From positions 310,001-374,000 of the forward strand of contig NZ_CP087591.1 in NCBI RefSeq assembly GCF_015594925.2: a stretch of DNA of 64,000 nucleotides, in the 5' to 3' direction. Both the position numbers and the translations under genes were made by a program. Below the pieces are notes generated by a model. It did no database searches and was not told the origin of the DNA. It saw only the letters and a list, made by a program, of their open reading frames with translations. Of this stretch, positions 42,189 through 50,751 are shown in pieces; the first letter of the stretch is position 1, and the number at the start of each line of letters is the position of its first letter. This DNA comes from Vibrio sp. VB16. Its GTDB lineage: Bacteria; Pseudomonadota; Gammaproteobacteria; Enterobacterales; Vibrionaceae.

Positions 42189-43358
42189 CTACAAGCTTTC
42201 AGACATGACCTGATCGATGATTTGCATGGTTTGATTAAAATAGGGGTTGTATGTCAGCCTTGCGTATACCCTACCTTCCTGTCGATAACCCCATGCAGAA
42301 AACCAAACATTTTCCCCATTTAAACAGGATGCTTCTCCTTCTTCCGTTTGACCATTGCTACAGATACGCTTGTCTCCCTTGATTCCATAGTCTGGATTCT
42401 CTGGGGAAAAAAGCAGCCCCATATGCGAACCATTTGAGATCTGAGCGTTATCTAATTTCATCGTCAGTTGGATCGCACGGCTGTCTTTTAGTGCTGTCTC
42501 CCCTTGCCAAATCAAACGATTATTCGGGTTGACCATTTTATTGGCAAACGTTGCTTGTACATACTGAGTATCGATGACGCTGTCGCCTTCACTCATAATG
42601 ATAAATACTGGTTTAGTATAAGCGGTGTCTTCTAAGTCATGTCGGACTGCTGTTGACGTCTGATAATACACCGCAGCACCATTCATCGGTACAGAGTTGT
42701 ATCGCAGATAATTATCCTCAGGATCTTGGTCAGCCCAAGTGATGAAGTGACTCGCAAACTCCGCGTATTTAACAACGGACGACTTAGGTTGGAATGCAGG
42801 AGAAAAAAGCAGTAGCCCTTTTATCGACGGGTCACTCATCGCTTCTGACGTAACTAAATTCGCGCCAGTGGAATACCCGCCAAGCCAAACTGAATCATAT
42901 TCCTGTTTAAGTAAGCCTATATGATGATCGACCACGCCCTGCCAATCGGACAAACTGGGCAGAATCAAGTCCCCCACTTTACTTCCATGCCCGGGTAATA
43001 ACACGGTCCGCACAACATAGCCTCGTTGTGCCAGATGCTTCGCTACATCGATAAATGAATAAGGTGAATCACCAAGGCCATGTACCAATAAAACCGCCTG
43101 ACCATTTGGGATTTTTGGCTTAATTTCATAGGGTGCATTGGCCGCAACTTCTTTGTCTTTATCATCGGTGACGAACACTCGGTTGTCTTTAAGCCATGAT
43201 TCCGTCTCTTCAATATACTGGTCAAAGTTCGATTGAGAATAGCTAGGCAAAGACTCAGAGGTACTATAGCTTGGGTCAATAGGCGGGTTGGTACACCCCA
43301 ATATAATGACTGAAACTGCCACACATAAAATGAAAGTGAAGTGAGAGATTTTAGGCAT
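42189..43358 (-). CDS. Alpha/beta-hydrolase lipoprotein
   Basis: The 389-residue protein has a lipoprotein signal (VSVIILGC, lipid-modified cysteine about residue 22) and an alpha/beta-hydrolase fold. AVLLVHGLGDSPYSF forms the oxyanion region, VWLGGYSTGANLV is the nucleophile elbow with Ser, and a His in QISNGSHMGLLFS could complete the triad. It is probably an outer-membrane or periplasmic esterase/lipase, and the substrate is not known. Cysteine pair ICSNGQ ... ASCLNG may form a disulphide near the C-terminus. It stands alone; the tiny membrane protein gene lies upstream in the same direction. Confidence 0.85.
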   Translation of the reverse strand: MPKISHFTFILCVAVSVIILGCTNPPIDPSYSTSESLPSYSQSNFDQYIEETESWLKDNRVFVTDDKDKEVAANAPYEIKPKIPNGQAVLLVHGLGDSPYSFIDVAKHLAQRGYVVRTVLLPGHGSKVGDLILPSLSDWQGVVDHHIGLLKQEYDSVWLGGYSTGANLVTSEAMSDPSIKGLLLFSPAFQPKSSVVKYAEFASHFITWADQDPEDNYLRYNSVPMNGAAVYYQTSTAVRHDLEDTAYTKPVFIIMSEGDSVIDTQYVQATFANKMVNPNNRLIWQGETALKDSRAIQLTMKLDNAQISNGSHMGLLFSPENPDYGIKGDKRICSNGQTEEGEASCLNGENVWFSAWGYRQEGRVYARLTYNPYFNQTMQIIDQVMSESL

Positions 43359-43405
43359 TTATTATCTTTTCCACACATTGTTTAGCCAATGTCTTAGATG
43401 GTCGT

Positions 43406-43606
43406 TTACTTGGACTGTTTCTCTTCATATTCGCCTTCTATAATCCTTTCTGACGTCGGTTTGAAACCTTGATTTTTCATTTTTTTTTCAATTTTCTTAC
43501 CTGTAATCAACCCCGCTATGGTTAACGGGACAACAAGGATTAAGCTACTGAGTAGAGCAATAAAGCCAGCCATTAAAACTAATACGGTTACCACTACTTT
43601 TTTCAT
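43406..43606 (-). CDS. Small membrane protein of unknown function
   Basis: The 66-residue protein starts MKKVVVTVLVLMAGF at 43606, with AGAGGT seven bases upstream. The frame is open to 43633 without a site. It contains one long or two short hydrophobic segments (about residues 3-33) and a charged tail ending EGEYEEKQSK. I recognise no family. It lies 47 bp upstream of the hydrolase gene in the same direction and may share its transcript. Confidence 0.6.
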   Translation of the reverse strand: MKKVVVTVLVLMAGFIALLSSLILVVPLTIAGLITGKKIEKKMKNQGFKPTSERIIEGEYEEKQSK

Positions 43607-43788
43607 ATTTACCTCTCTTATCGTGTTTGTCAATATAGCTTACAAAAGATGAATGCAACATGAATGAGGTGTTTACCTTTCTGTCTTCGTATTTAGCAAA
43701 TAGGCGTAATGTTGTCTATGTTTACTGTAGATGTAACTTCAGTTGCATTAAAACTAAAATTATAAATATAACGTCAGGCTTAAACATC

Positions 43789-45327
43789 ATGAATAAAACA
43801 GAAAAAAATAGAATAGAAGAAGAAATAGAAATCTCCGAAAACGAAGAATTAGTCTCAACCACTGATAAAGAAGGCGTCATCACATATGCAAATAATAATT
43901 TTTGTAGAGTATCCGGATATGACATAAGTGAGCTTCTGAAGAAAAATCACAATATGATACGCCACCCCGACATGCCCAAAGCGGCGTTTAAGGACCTATG
44001 GGAGCACCTAAAGAACGGACAACCATGGCGAGGGGCCGTAAAAAACATATGTAAAGATGGACGATATTACTGGGTTGATGCTTTTGTCACGCCTATTTTT
44101 GAAGAGAATCAACTTGTTGGGTACCAGTCGGTTCGTCGAAAGCTTTCACCTGAAGTAAAGCGTCGTGCAATAAAGCTATATGCCATTGCGGATAAGGGTA
44201 AACATCTTACATCCAATATCCGTTTTACTACCAGACAAAGGATAATCTCGCTATTTTTTGTCACGTTGGGTGCGGTTATTACCGGGTTTTATGTCAACCC
44301 TCTGGCTACGTTAATCATACCATTTGCGACCATAACGGTGCTTTACCATGAGCTATTTGTTCGTCAGAAGTTCTACGATGAGCTGAAACGCGACTATGAC
44401 AGTATCTCCCGTCTCGTCTTCTGCGATGACCAATCCAACTACGCAGAATACCATCTCAAAATGCAGCAGGGTCGAGTTCAAACGATCATAGGTCGAACGC
44501 AGGACAGCAGCAGCAGTTTACTAAAACAGGTACATTCCTTGGAAAACGCCTCTGAAAGTACGCATATCAATATCGAAAAAGAGACACTTGAAATAGAGAA
44601 TGTTGCTTCCGCCGTTGAACAGATGGTCGCGACGATAGAAGAAGTTGCTCGCAATAGTGCCACCACATTGGATCAGGTCCTTTCAGCAAACAACACCTGC
44701 CAAGAAGCGGACACGTGGAGCAAAAGAACTCAAAATCAGGTATCTGCGCTCGTCGACGAGGTAGAAACGTCATTCAAGTCTGCCGAAAATCTGTCCAAGA
44801 AACTGACCAGTATTGCCGCCATCATGTCAGAGATTCAGAGCATCGCTGAGCAAACGAATCTACTTGCACTGAATGCGGCAATAGAATCTGCTCGTGCCGG
44901 ACAATATGGACGGGGATTTGCTGTCGTGGCCGACGAAGTAAGAACACTAAGCCAACGCACTCAAAAAGCGACTGAAAATATTCAAGACTCAATGGGGAGC
45001 GTGATGAGTTCGGTTGCCGAACTTTCTGAAACCATGAAACAAGGTCAAAGTGTCGCTCAGGTTTGCATCGAATACACGTCCAATACACAAAGCAAAATTG
45101 GCGTACTATCGAATGTAATGCAGCATATAGAAGATGCGGCAACCCAGATATCCACGGCCACCGAACAGCAATCTGTCGTCGCAAATGATATAAGCCAAAA
45201 CGTCGCGGCTATCCGAGATTCTTCACAGTGCAACTTAAAAGAGGTGAACGAAGTCGCAGGGCTTACTCGTAATATTAAAGGTAAAGCACAACAACTTGCA
45301 TCGTTAGGGTTATCTTTTCAAAAATAG
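43789..45327 (+). CDS. Aer-like PAS-domain methyl-accepting chemotaxis protein
   Basis: The 512-residue protein has an N-terminal PAS domain (about 20-120, with NNFCRVSGYDISELL and MIRHPDMPKAAFKDLW, close to the FAD-binding PAS of Aer). A membrane hairpin at about 152-187 and a cytoplasmic signalling domain with the hairpin tip EQTNLLALNAAIESARAGQY and RGFAVVADEVRTLSQRT follow. It has no periplasmic domain, so it senses an internal signal, probably redox or oxygen. The frame opens at 43660, but the family starts near the ATG at 43789 (MNKTEKN). It stands alone on the strand. Confidence 0.92.
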   Translation: MNKTEKNRIEEEIEISENEELVSTTDKEGVITYANNNFCRVSGYDISELLKKNHNMIRHPDMPKAAFKDLWEHLKNGQPWRGAVKNICKDGRYYWVDAFVTPIFEENQLVGYQSVRRKLSPEVKRRAIKLYAIADKGKHLTSNIRFTTRQRIISLFFVTLGAVITGFYVNPLATLIIPFATITVLYHELFVRQKFYDELKRDYDSISRLVFCDDQSNYAEYHLKMQQGRVQTIIGRTQDSSSSLLKQVHSLENASESTHINIEKETLEIENVASAVEQMVATIEEVARNSATTLDQVLSANNTCQEADTWSKRTQNQVSALVDEVETSFKSAENLSKKLTSIAAIMSEIQSIAEQTNLLALNAAIESARAGQYGRGFAVVADEVRTLSQRTQKATENIQDSMGSVMSSVAELSETMKQGQSVAQVCIEYTSNTQSKIGVLSNVMQHIEDAATQISTATEQQSVVANDISQNVAAIRDSSQCNLKEVNEVAGLTRNIKGKAQQLASLGLSFQK

Positions 45328-45419
45328 CCTCTCAGTGTAATCGGTTTACAAGTCAGATCTGAGTGGCGACCAATGCGGTTATTCTAGACATTGGACTCAA
45401 GAACGATTTGTTCTTAATG

Positions 45420-45465
45420 AAGGTACTGTCAACTTATGTGATTGTTGTTAAGTTGTCAGTACCTT
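45420..45465. terminator. Long hairpin between convergent mcp and fucA-like genes
   Basis: AAGGTACTGTCAACTT (45420-45435) and AAGTTGTCAGTACCTT (45450-45465) pair over 16 bp with one mismatch around a 14-base loop. It sits between convergent genes and probably ends transcription in one or both directions, although no T-run is present. Confidence 0.6.
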
Positions 45466-45562
45466 AAATGAAATTTATTATTCCGTAAAAACCTTTTTGT
45501 CGTTGATGTAATGTGTCAATAAGAGAGTCAATGTTATAGATCAACTATCTCTAGTATTTATT

Positions 45563-46207
45563 TTATGCACTCTTCAAACCATATGTTTTAAATTTATCTA
45601 ACACTATTCTCATTTCTTCAGTTGATAATTCGGGGACATCTGACTGAATAGAAAGAATGTGCAGATACAGCTTCGCTAGTACCTCGACTTCATTTGCCAA
45701 CCACAACGCTTTTTCTAAATTAACTTCCATGGTTAACATGCCGTGGTGCTGCATCAAAAACGCTTTACTCTCTTGGATTCCTAAGGCCACGTTATCGGCT
45801 AACTCTTGAGTACCGAAGGTTGAATACGGTATGCACGGAACATGATCTGTCCCTGTCACAGCGACCATGTAATGTATTGCTGGTATAGCACGGTTTAATA
45901 TCGAAACCGCCGTCGCATTAACCGCGTGATTATGCACCACGGCATTCAACTCGGGTTTGGCTTTAAAACAAGAAAGATGAAAGTGCCATTCACTCGACGG
46001 CACCTTATCAACTTCCGCTTTACCGTCATTGTCAACATACACAATCATGCTAGGCGTTAGCTTGTTATATGGGATACCACTTGGTGTAATTAACATGCCA
46101 TTTTTATAACGGACACTGACATTTCCTGATGTACCCTGGTTCAAACCCAGTGCCGTCATTTCTAAACACGTATCTATAATTTGTTGTGATAGCGTTTCAC
46201 GGTTCAT
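45563..46207 (-). CDS. Class II aldolase, FucA-like (probable DHAP-shunt aldolase Ald2)
   Basis: The 214-residue zinc aldolase closely resembles L-fuculose-1-phosphate aldolase: QIIDTCLEMTALGLNQGTSG, ITPSGIPYNKL, SSEWHFHL with Glu, ELNAVVHNHAVNATAVS with zinc histidines, and QHHGML with the third. Its operon partners are mtnA and mtnK, not fucose genes. In the dihydroxyacetone phosphate shunt such aldolases split 5-methylthioribulose 1-phosphate or 5-deoxyribulose 1-phosphate into DHAP and (methylthio)acetaldehyde or acetaldehyde. That role is my preferred assignment by context. It starts 39 bp after mtnA. Confidence 0.88.
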   Translation of the reverse strand: MNRETLSQQIIDTCLEMTALGLNQGTSGNVSVRYKNGMLITPSGIPYNKLTPSMIVYVDNDGKAEVDKVPSSEWHFHLSCFKAKPELNAVVHNHAVNATAVSILNRAIPAIHYMVAVTGTDHVPCIPYSTFGTQELADNVALGIQESKAFLMQHHGMLTMEVNLEKALWLANEVEVLAKLYLHILSIQSDVPELSTEEMRIVLDKFKTYGLKSA

Positions 46208-46246
46208 AACACTTCCTTAAAAGGGGCGGGATCGCCCCAAGAAAAA

Positions 46247-47353
46247 CTAGACATAAGTAGGTTGTTTAAGGTCAGAAAATAGTTCTGAGAGTGCCTCCTC
46301 GCTTGCTACACAAACACCACGCTCGGTAATTAAACCCGTTACGTAACGTGCTGGTGTTACATCAAACGCATAATTCCCACATTGCGTTCCCTTAGGCGCC
46401 GTATTAACCCAGCGACACTGACCGTCTGCATCTACGCCATATACATGAGATTGTTCTTCTCCTGAACGCTGTTCAATCGGAATTTCATTGACGCCATCAA
46501 ACACGGTAAAATCGATGGTTGGTGAAGGTAAAGCGACATAAAACGGCACATCATTATCATACGCAGCAAGCGCTTTTAAATAGGTACCAATTTTATTACA
46601 CACATCACCATTTGCTGTCGTACGATCTGTACCGACAATGCACAAATCCACTTCTCCATGCTGCATCAAATGACCACCAGCGTTATCGGCAATCAACGTA
46701 TGGGGGACACCATGTGAGCCCAACTCGAAGGCCGTGAGTAGACCTTGATTTCGGGGACGTGTTTCGTCGACCCAAACATGAATATTGATCCCCGCTTCAT
46801 GTGCTTTATAAATAGGTGAAATGGCGGTTCCCCAGTCAACCGTCGCTAACCATCCTGCATTGCAATGCGTCAAGACATTAACGACCGACCCAGCGGGTTT
46901 ATTCGCGGCAATTTTTTTAATGATCGCCAAGCCGTGCTCACCAATTTGTTCACACAATTGAACGTCTTCATCTGCAATTTCTGCCGCGAGTTTATAGGCG
47001 GCTTGCTCACGCTCGGTCGGCGCAATTTTGGAAAGATGTCTGTTAACCCTGTCCAGCGCCCATTTTAAGTTGATCGCCGTGGGCCGAGTGTCAATGAGCA
47101 CATCATAACAGGCAGTTAAGTTCTCATCACTTGGGTCTTCCTTCATTCCCAGAGCCATACCATATGCTGCTACAGCACCAATAAGCGGCGCACCACGGAC
47201 CCACATTTCTCTAATTGCCGTGGCAGCAAGCTTCATCGACGTTAATTGAATGGTTTCTAATTCAAATGGAAGTTTAGTTTGATCGAGTATTTCAACTGTT
47301 CGACCATCTTCTGCCATCCAGACAGTTCGATAATGTTGACCATTAATCTTCAT
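46247..47353 (-). CDS. mtnA: MtnA, S-methyl-5-thioribose-1-phosphate isomerase
   Basis: MtnA converts 5-methylthioribose 1-phosphate (or the 5-deoxy analogue) to the ribulose form. The 368-residue protein has WVRGAPLIGAVAAYGMALG, the active cysteine in VLTHCNAGWLATVDWGTA, the loop ETRPRNQGLLTAFEL and the catalytic aspartate in VGTDRTTANGDVCNKIGTY. Length is typical (about 340-370). The gene lies between mtnK (9 bp upstream) and the aldolase gene. No mtnB, C, D or E of the full methionine salvage pathway is seen, which favours the shunt. Confidence 0.95.
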   Translation of the reverse strand: MKINGQHYRTVWMAEDGRTVEILDQTKLPFELETIQLTSMKLAATAIREMWVRGAPLIGAVAAYGMALGMKEDPSDENLTACYDVLIDTRPTAINLKWALDRVNRHLSKIAPTEREQAAYKLAAEIADEDVQLCEQIGEHGLAIIKKIAANKPAGSVVNVLTHCNAGWLATVDWGTAISPIYKAHEAGINIHVWVDETRPRNQGLLTAFELGSHGVPHTLIADNAGGHLMQHGEVDLCIVGTDRTTANGDVCNKIGTYLKALAAYDNDVPFYVALPSPTIDFTVFDGVNEIPIEQRSGEEQSHVYGVDADGQCRWVNTAPKGTQCGNYAFDVTPARYVTGLITERGVCVASEEALSELFSDLKQPTYV

Positions 47354-47362
47354 AGTGACCTC

Positions 47363-48628
47363 TTAACACTGTTCTGCGTAGGATTTAATAGATGCAAAAT
47401 TTTGATAATTTTTCGCATTTAACATGAGTTCTCTCGCGAGCTTCAACGCCTTACGTTCACAGCAAGCTCGTTGCTCAGGATCAGGCAACTCTTTAAAGTC
47501 CGCCACACCAGCAAAGCCAATGATACGGCGGTTTATTTCCATACCTGCGTTCACGATGGTGTCTTCAAGCAGAGTGGCCAAAAACTCGTTTTGGGCCGAG
47601 TCCAAAGCCTGTTGCCCTAAGCCGCTTTGGTATAGCTCTACTGGGTACGCTTCACCTTCTATTTTCTTATTCCACAACTGCTTAAAGTGAGCAACAAAGA
47701 CGTCCCACGTTATATCCATTTGTTGGATTAACCATTGCTGATATTCTTCACATTTTACTGGGTTGGATTCCCAACCCGGCCTTGCAAAATACGCCATGAA
47801 TAGGTTGCCCATATAGTTACCAATATCAAAGGCCATCGGTCCCATAAAGCCAAACTCAGGGTCAATCACTTTCACGTCTGTATCTGTAACCATAATTGAA
47901 CCAGAATGAAGGTCGCCATGCAGCAAGGCTTGAGATTCAGTCATGAATTTATATTTATAACGCATAGCAACCTGGATCATCTCTTGGTCCTGCCAAACTC
48001 GCTTAACATCTTCATCAAGTTGTGGTGAGGTCCAGTTGTTACGTTCTGCGTCATAATAAGGTTCGGTGAAGATCAGATCTTCCGTGATTTTACACAGCTC
48101 ATGGTTTAACGAAAATTGAGATACTAACTCTTTTTTATTCTTCGCATTCATCCCTAAATCAGAAGTGTAAAACAGTGTTTTAGCCAAAAATAAACCCACA
48201 TTTTCAGCGAGGCTTGGGAAACGTTTTCCAGCGATGAGTTCCTTTCTTAATATGACGTGCGGTGTGAGGTATTCCATCGCGAACACGGCCATATTAGGGT
48301 CATAAAAATAGACTTCTGGGACAAGATCATGGCTCGCAAACCGAGCTTCAATTTCAAGTACGTTATATTCAAAGAATGCCCGAGTTAAAGATAACTGCCA
48401 ACTTTCTCCCGCCGCGCGTACGTATGGCAATGCTTGTTTTACAATAATTGATTGCTCTAGCCCTTCAACAATAAAGACGAGGTTAAGGTTACCGTCACCC
48501 ACTTCTTTAACTGTCCATTCGTTTGGTAGACCACCTAACTGAATAGTTTCAGGCAGTTTTTTTTCTAAATAGAACGGTAATGACTCACAATTTTGCGGTA
48601 CATACCCTTCTGGTACGATATTCGACAT
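47363..48628 (-). CDS. mtnK: MtnK, 5-methylthioribose kinase
   Basis: The 421-residue kinase phosphorylates 5-methylthioribose (and in some organisms 5-deoxyribose) on C-1. It has a protein-kinase-like fold: the catalytic loop is QALLHGDLHSGSIMVTD, the metal-binding motif is VIDPEFGFMGPMAFDIG, and GDGNLNLVFIVEG is the ATP-binding strand-turn. The ATG at 48628 (MSNIVPE) follows AAGGA by nine bases. The longer frame to 48637 lacks a site. It begins the mtnK-mtnA-aldolase block, about 90 bp after the binding-protein gene. Confidence 0.95.
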   Translation of the reverse strand: MSNIVPEGYVPQNCESLPFYLEKKLPETIQLGGLPNEWTVKEVGDGNLNLVFIVEGLEQSIIVKQALPYVRAAGESWQLSLTRAFFEYNVLEIEARFASHDLVPEVYFYDPNMAVFAMEYLTPHVILRKELIAGKRFPSLAENVGLFLAKTLFYTSDLGMNAKNKKELVSQFSLNHELCKITEDLIFTEPYYDAERNNWTSPQLDEDVKRVWQDQEMIQVAMRYKYKFMTESQALLHGDLHSGSIMVTDTDVKVIDPEFGFMGPMAFDIGNYMGNLFMAYFARPGWESNPVKCEEYQQWLIQQMDITWDVFVAHFKQLWNKKIEGEAYPVELYQSGLGQQALDSAQNEFLATLLEDTIVNAGMEINRRIIGFAGVADFKELPDPEQRACCERKALKLARELMLNAKNYQNFASIKSYAEQC

Positions 48629-48719
48629 AGCGACCATCCTTTAAAATTGTTGGTCTCAAAGTGGTGAATATCTCACCACTTATCAACCGTTTTTATAACG
48701 CGTTAGCTTGTTGCATTGA

Positions 48720-49751
48720 TTAGTTTGGCATTGGCATCCAATCTGGAACCAGCACAGTAGACTTCGAGAATGATGGGATCTTGCTAACTAGGTCATCCAT
48801 ATTTTTGATATTTTGTTCATTCAACATCTTTTGAGTGATTAATACTGGCGGTACAGTAACCTGCTTTTCTACCGATTCGCCCTTCATTAACATGGCTAAG
48901 GCACGTACGCTTACTTCACCCATTATCGATGGATTCGTCGCGACAGTGGCTACCCATGCGCTGTCTTTTTCTCTCATCGCTTGAATATCTGAGTTAGAAA
49001 TATCAGCGCTGTAGATTTTGATCTTGTCTGACAGACCGCCTTCATCAACCGCTATTTTTATCCCTTTTGCAAATTCATCATAAGGTGAGAAAGCAACCGT
49101 GATATCTGGATTGGCTCTAAAAACCGCCGCTGCTTGGTCAGCAACTTGGTTAGGGATAGGGTTGTTCATCGTACCAAAACGAGCAACTTCAACGATGTTT
49201 GGATACTTATCTTTAAACTCTGTAAATACCTCATCTCTGCGGTCAAGTGGTGGAATACCAGGAACATATACGTACGCGGCTTTCCAATCTTGTCCGTTGT
49301 CTTGCACCGCTTGCTCTAATGAAAGACGAGCAATTAGATGGTCATCCTGATTGATTTGAGGAATCTCTGGGTTGTTTACATTGACATCAAATGCCACAAC
49401 CTTAATGCCATTTTGTACGGCTAAATCGGCAAGATCTTTTATTGAATCAGTAAAACCATGTTGTAAAACAATACCGTCGTAACCCTTCATGATGGCCTGT
49501 TCTAATTGGTTACGCTGTAAAGCCGCGTCCTGTCTAGCATCATAAACATCAACCTTAAGACCTAATGCCTGCGCTTGACGTTTTACGCCTTTTAAATAAA
49601 GTTCTGGAAAATCACCTTGAGACAAGTAACGAACATGAGCAATCTTCATCTCTTTTCCTTCAAAAGGAGATGTTGGTTCTGCATTAACAGCCGTGGTACC
49701 CAATGCCCCCATAATAGAGACAGCCAAAGCAATTTTTTGTAGGGTTTTCAT
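48720..49751 (-). CDS. Periplasmic sugar-binding protein of a ribose-type ABC importer
   Basis: The 343-residue protein has a signal peptide (MKTLQKIALAVSIMGALGTTAVNA) and a two-lobed type I binding fold typical of the RbsB/LsrB class: KIAHVRYLSQGDFPELYLKG, GYDGIVLQHGF and KVVAFDVNVNNPEI. It would capture the sugar for the permease and ATPase encoded upstream. The position directly before mtnK suggests 5-methylthioribose or 5-deoxyribose as ligand. The ATG at 49751 follows AAGGAA; the frame runs on to 49793 with no signal. C-terminal residues end DWMPMPN. Confidence 0.9.
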   Translation of the reverse strand: MKTLQKIALAVSIMGALGTTAVNAEPTSPFEGKEMKIAHVRYLSQGDFPELYLKGVKRQAQALGLKVDVYDARQDAALQRNQLEQAIMKGYDGIVLQHGFTDSIKDLADLAVQNGIKVVAFDVNVNNPEIPQINQDDHLIARLSLEQAVQDNGQDWKAAYVYVPGIPPLDRRDEVFTEFKDKYPNIVEVARFGTMNNPIPNQVADQAAAVFRANPDITVAFSPYDEFAKGIKIAVDEGGLSDKIKIYSADISNSDIQAMREKDSAWVATVATNPSIMGEVSVRALAMLMKGESVEKQVTVPPVLITQKMLNEQNIKNMDDLVSKIPSFSKSTVLVPDWMPMPN

Positions 49752-49767
49752 TATAATTTCCTTATTT

Positions 49768-50751
49768 TTATGCACGTTTGTTGGATAGGCCAAAGGTAAA
49801 CATTAATGCTGCTACCAAAACTAAGCCTTTTATAAAGTCTTGTGTGTAATAGGGAGTATTCATCATGGTTAAGCCATTAAGCAGTACACCAACGAAAAGC
49901 GCACCAATAGCTGAGCCCTGCGCATTAGGTCTTGCAGCTCCTAACACTGCAAAGCCGATAAGCGCACCAGCAACGCCATCCATTAACAGCGAATTTCCGG
50001 AACTGACATCACCACGCCCAATACGAGCCGCTAATAAAATGCCACCAATGGAAGCGAAAACACCGGATATAACGTAAGCAACATAGCGATAGAGCTTTAC
50101 TCGTGCTCCAGCTAGTTTTGCTGCTTGTTCATTAGAGCCAATGGCATACATCACACGGCCATGGCGCGTTCTTTCTAAAAAGAGATAGGTGATGACGGCC
50201 AGTATCAACATAATGATGACAGGGACAGGAATAATATCGAAAATTCTCGCTCGACCTAGGAACAAGAAACTTTCAGAAAAAGCACCTGTCGCCGTTTCGC
50301 CATCACCCAGGCTCATGCCCGCAGAAATAGACCGTCCTTGGGTAGGGATAAGTTGCAACCCAAGTAACAAAAACATCATGCCTAACGTTGTGAGTAGGTC
50401 CGGAACCTTCATCTGTACCGTCATAAACCCATTAATTAAACCAACCACGACGCCCACGCCAATGGCCGCAAGTATCGCCATTGTGGTTCCACCATCAAAT
50501 ACCACCATGACATAGCTCGCGGTCATCATCGAGAAGGCCGCCGTTGAACCAATGGAGAGGTCAAAACCATCAACTGCCAACGTTGCGGTAACACCCAGCG
50601 CAAGAATCGCTACGATGGATACCGATTGCAGGATGATCATCATATTAATGGTGCTGAGAAATGCAGGTTCTGCCAGTGTGAAAATAACGAGCATTAGAGC
50701 AAGTAAAATCAAAAGACCATATTTAATCGCGAATTCACGCATATCTTTCAT
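49768..50751 (-). CDS. Ribose-type ABC importer permease (RbsC-like)
   Basis: The 327-residue inner-membrane protein belongs to the BPD-type-2 sugar permeases. ALGVTATLAVDGFDLSIGS is the conserved substrate-path segment (it is LDLSVGS in RbsC), RTRHGRVMYAIGSNEQAAKLAGA is the coupling helix region, and MDGVAGALIGFAVLGAARPNAQGSAIGALFVGVLLNGL the C-terminal family block. The start overlaps the ATPase gene by 17 bp. The ATG at 50742 (MREFAIK) is an alternative. A single permease would act as a homodimer with the double ATPase. Confidence 0.9.
   Translation of the reverse strand: MKDMREFAIKYGLLILLALMLVIFTLAEPAFLSTINMMIILQSVSIVAILALGVTATLAVDGFDLSIGSTAAFSMMTASYVMVVFDGGTTMAILAAIGVGVVVGLINGFMTVQMKVPDLLTTLGMMFLLLGLQLIPTQGRSISAGMSLGDGETATGAFSESFLFLGRARIFDIIPVPVIIMLILAVITYLFLERTRHGRVMYAIGSNEQAAKLAGARVKLYRYVAYVISGVFASIGGILLAARIGRGDVSSGNSLLMDGVAGALIGFAVLGAARPNAQGSAIGALFVGVLLNGLTMMNTPYYTQDFIKGLVLVAALMFTFGLSNKRA

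Noticed and set aside
45563..46207. Fucose catabolism as role of the FucA-like gene
   Set aside because: No fucose isomerase, kinase or permease is nearby; the operon partners are mtnK and mtnA, which point to the DHAP shunt.
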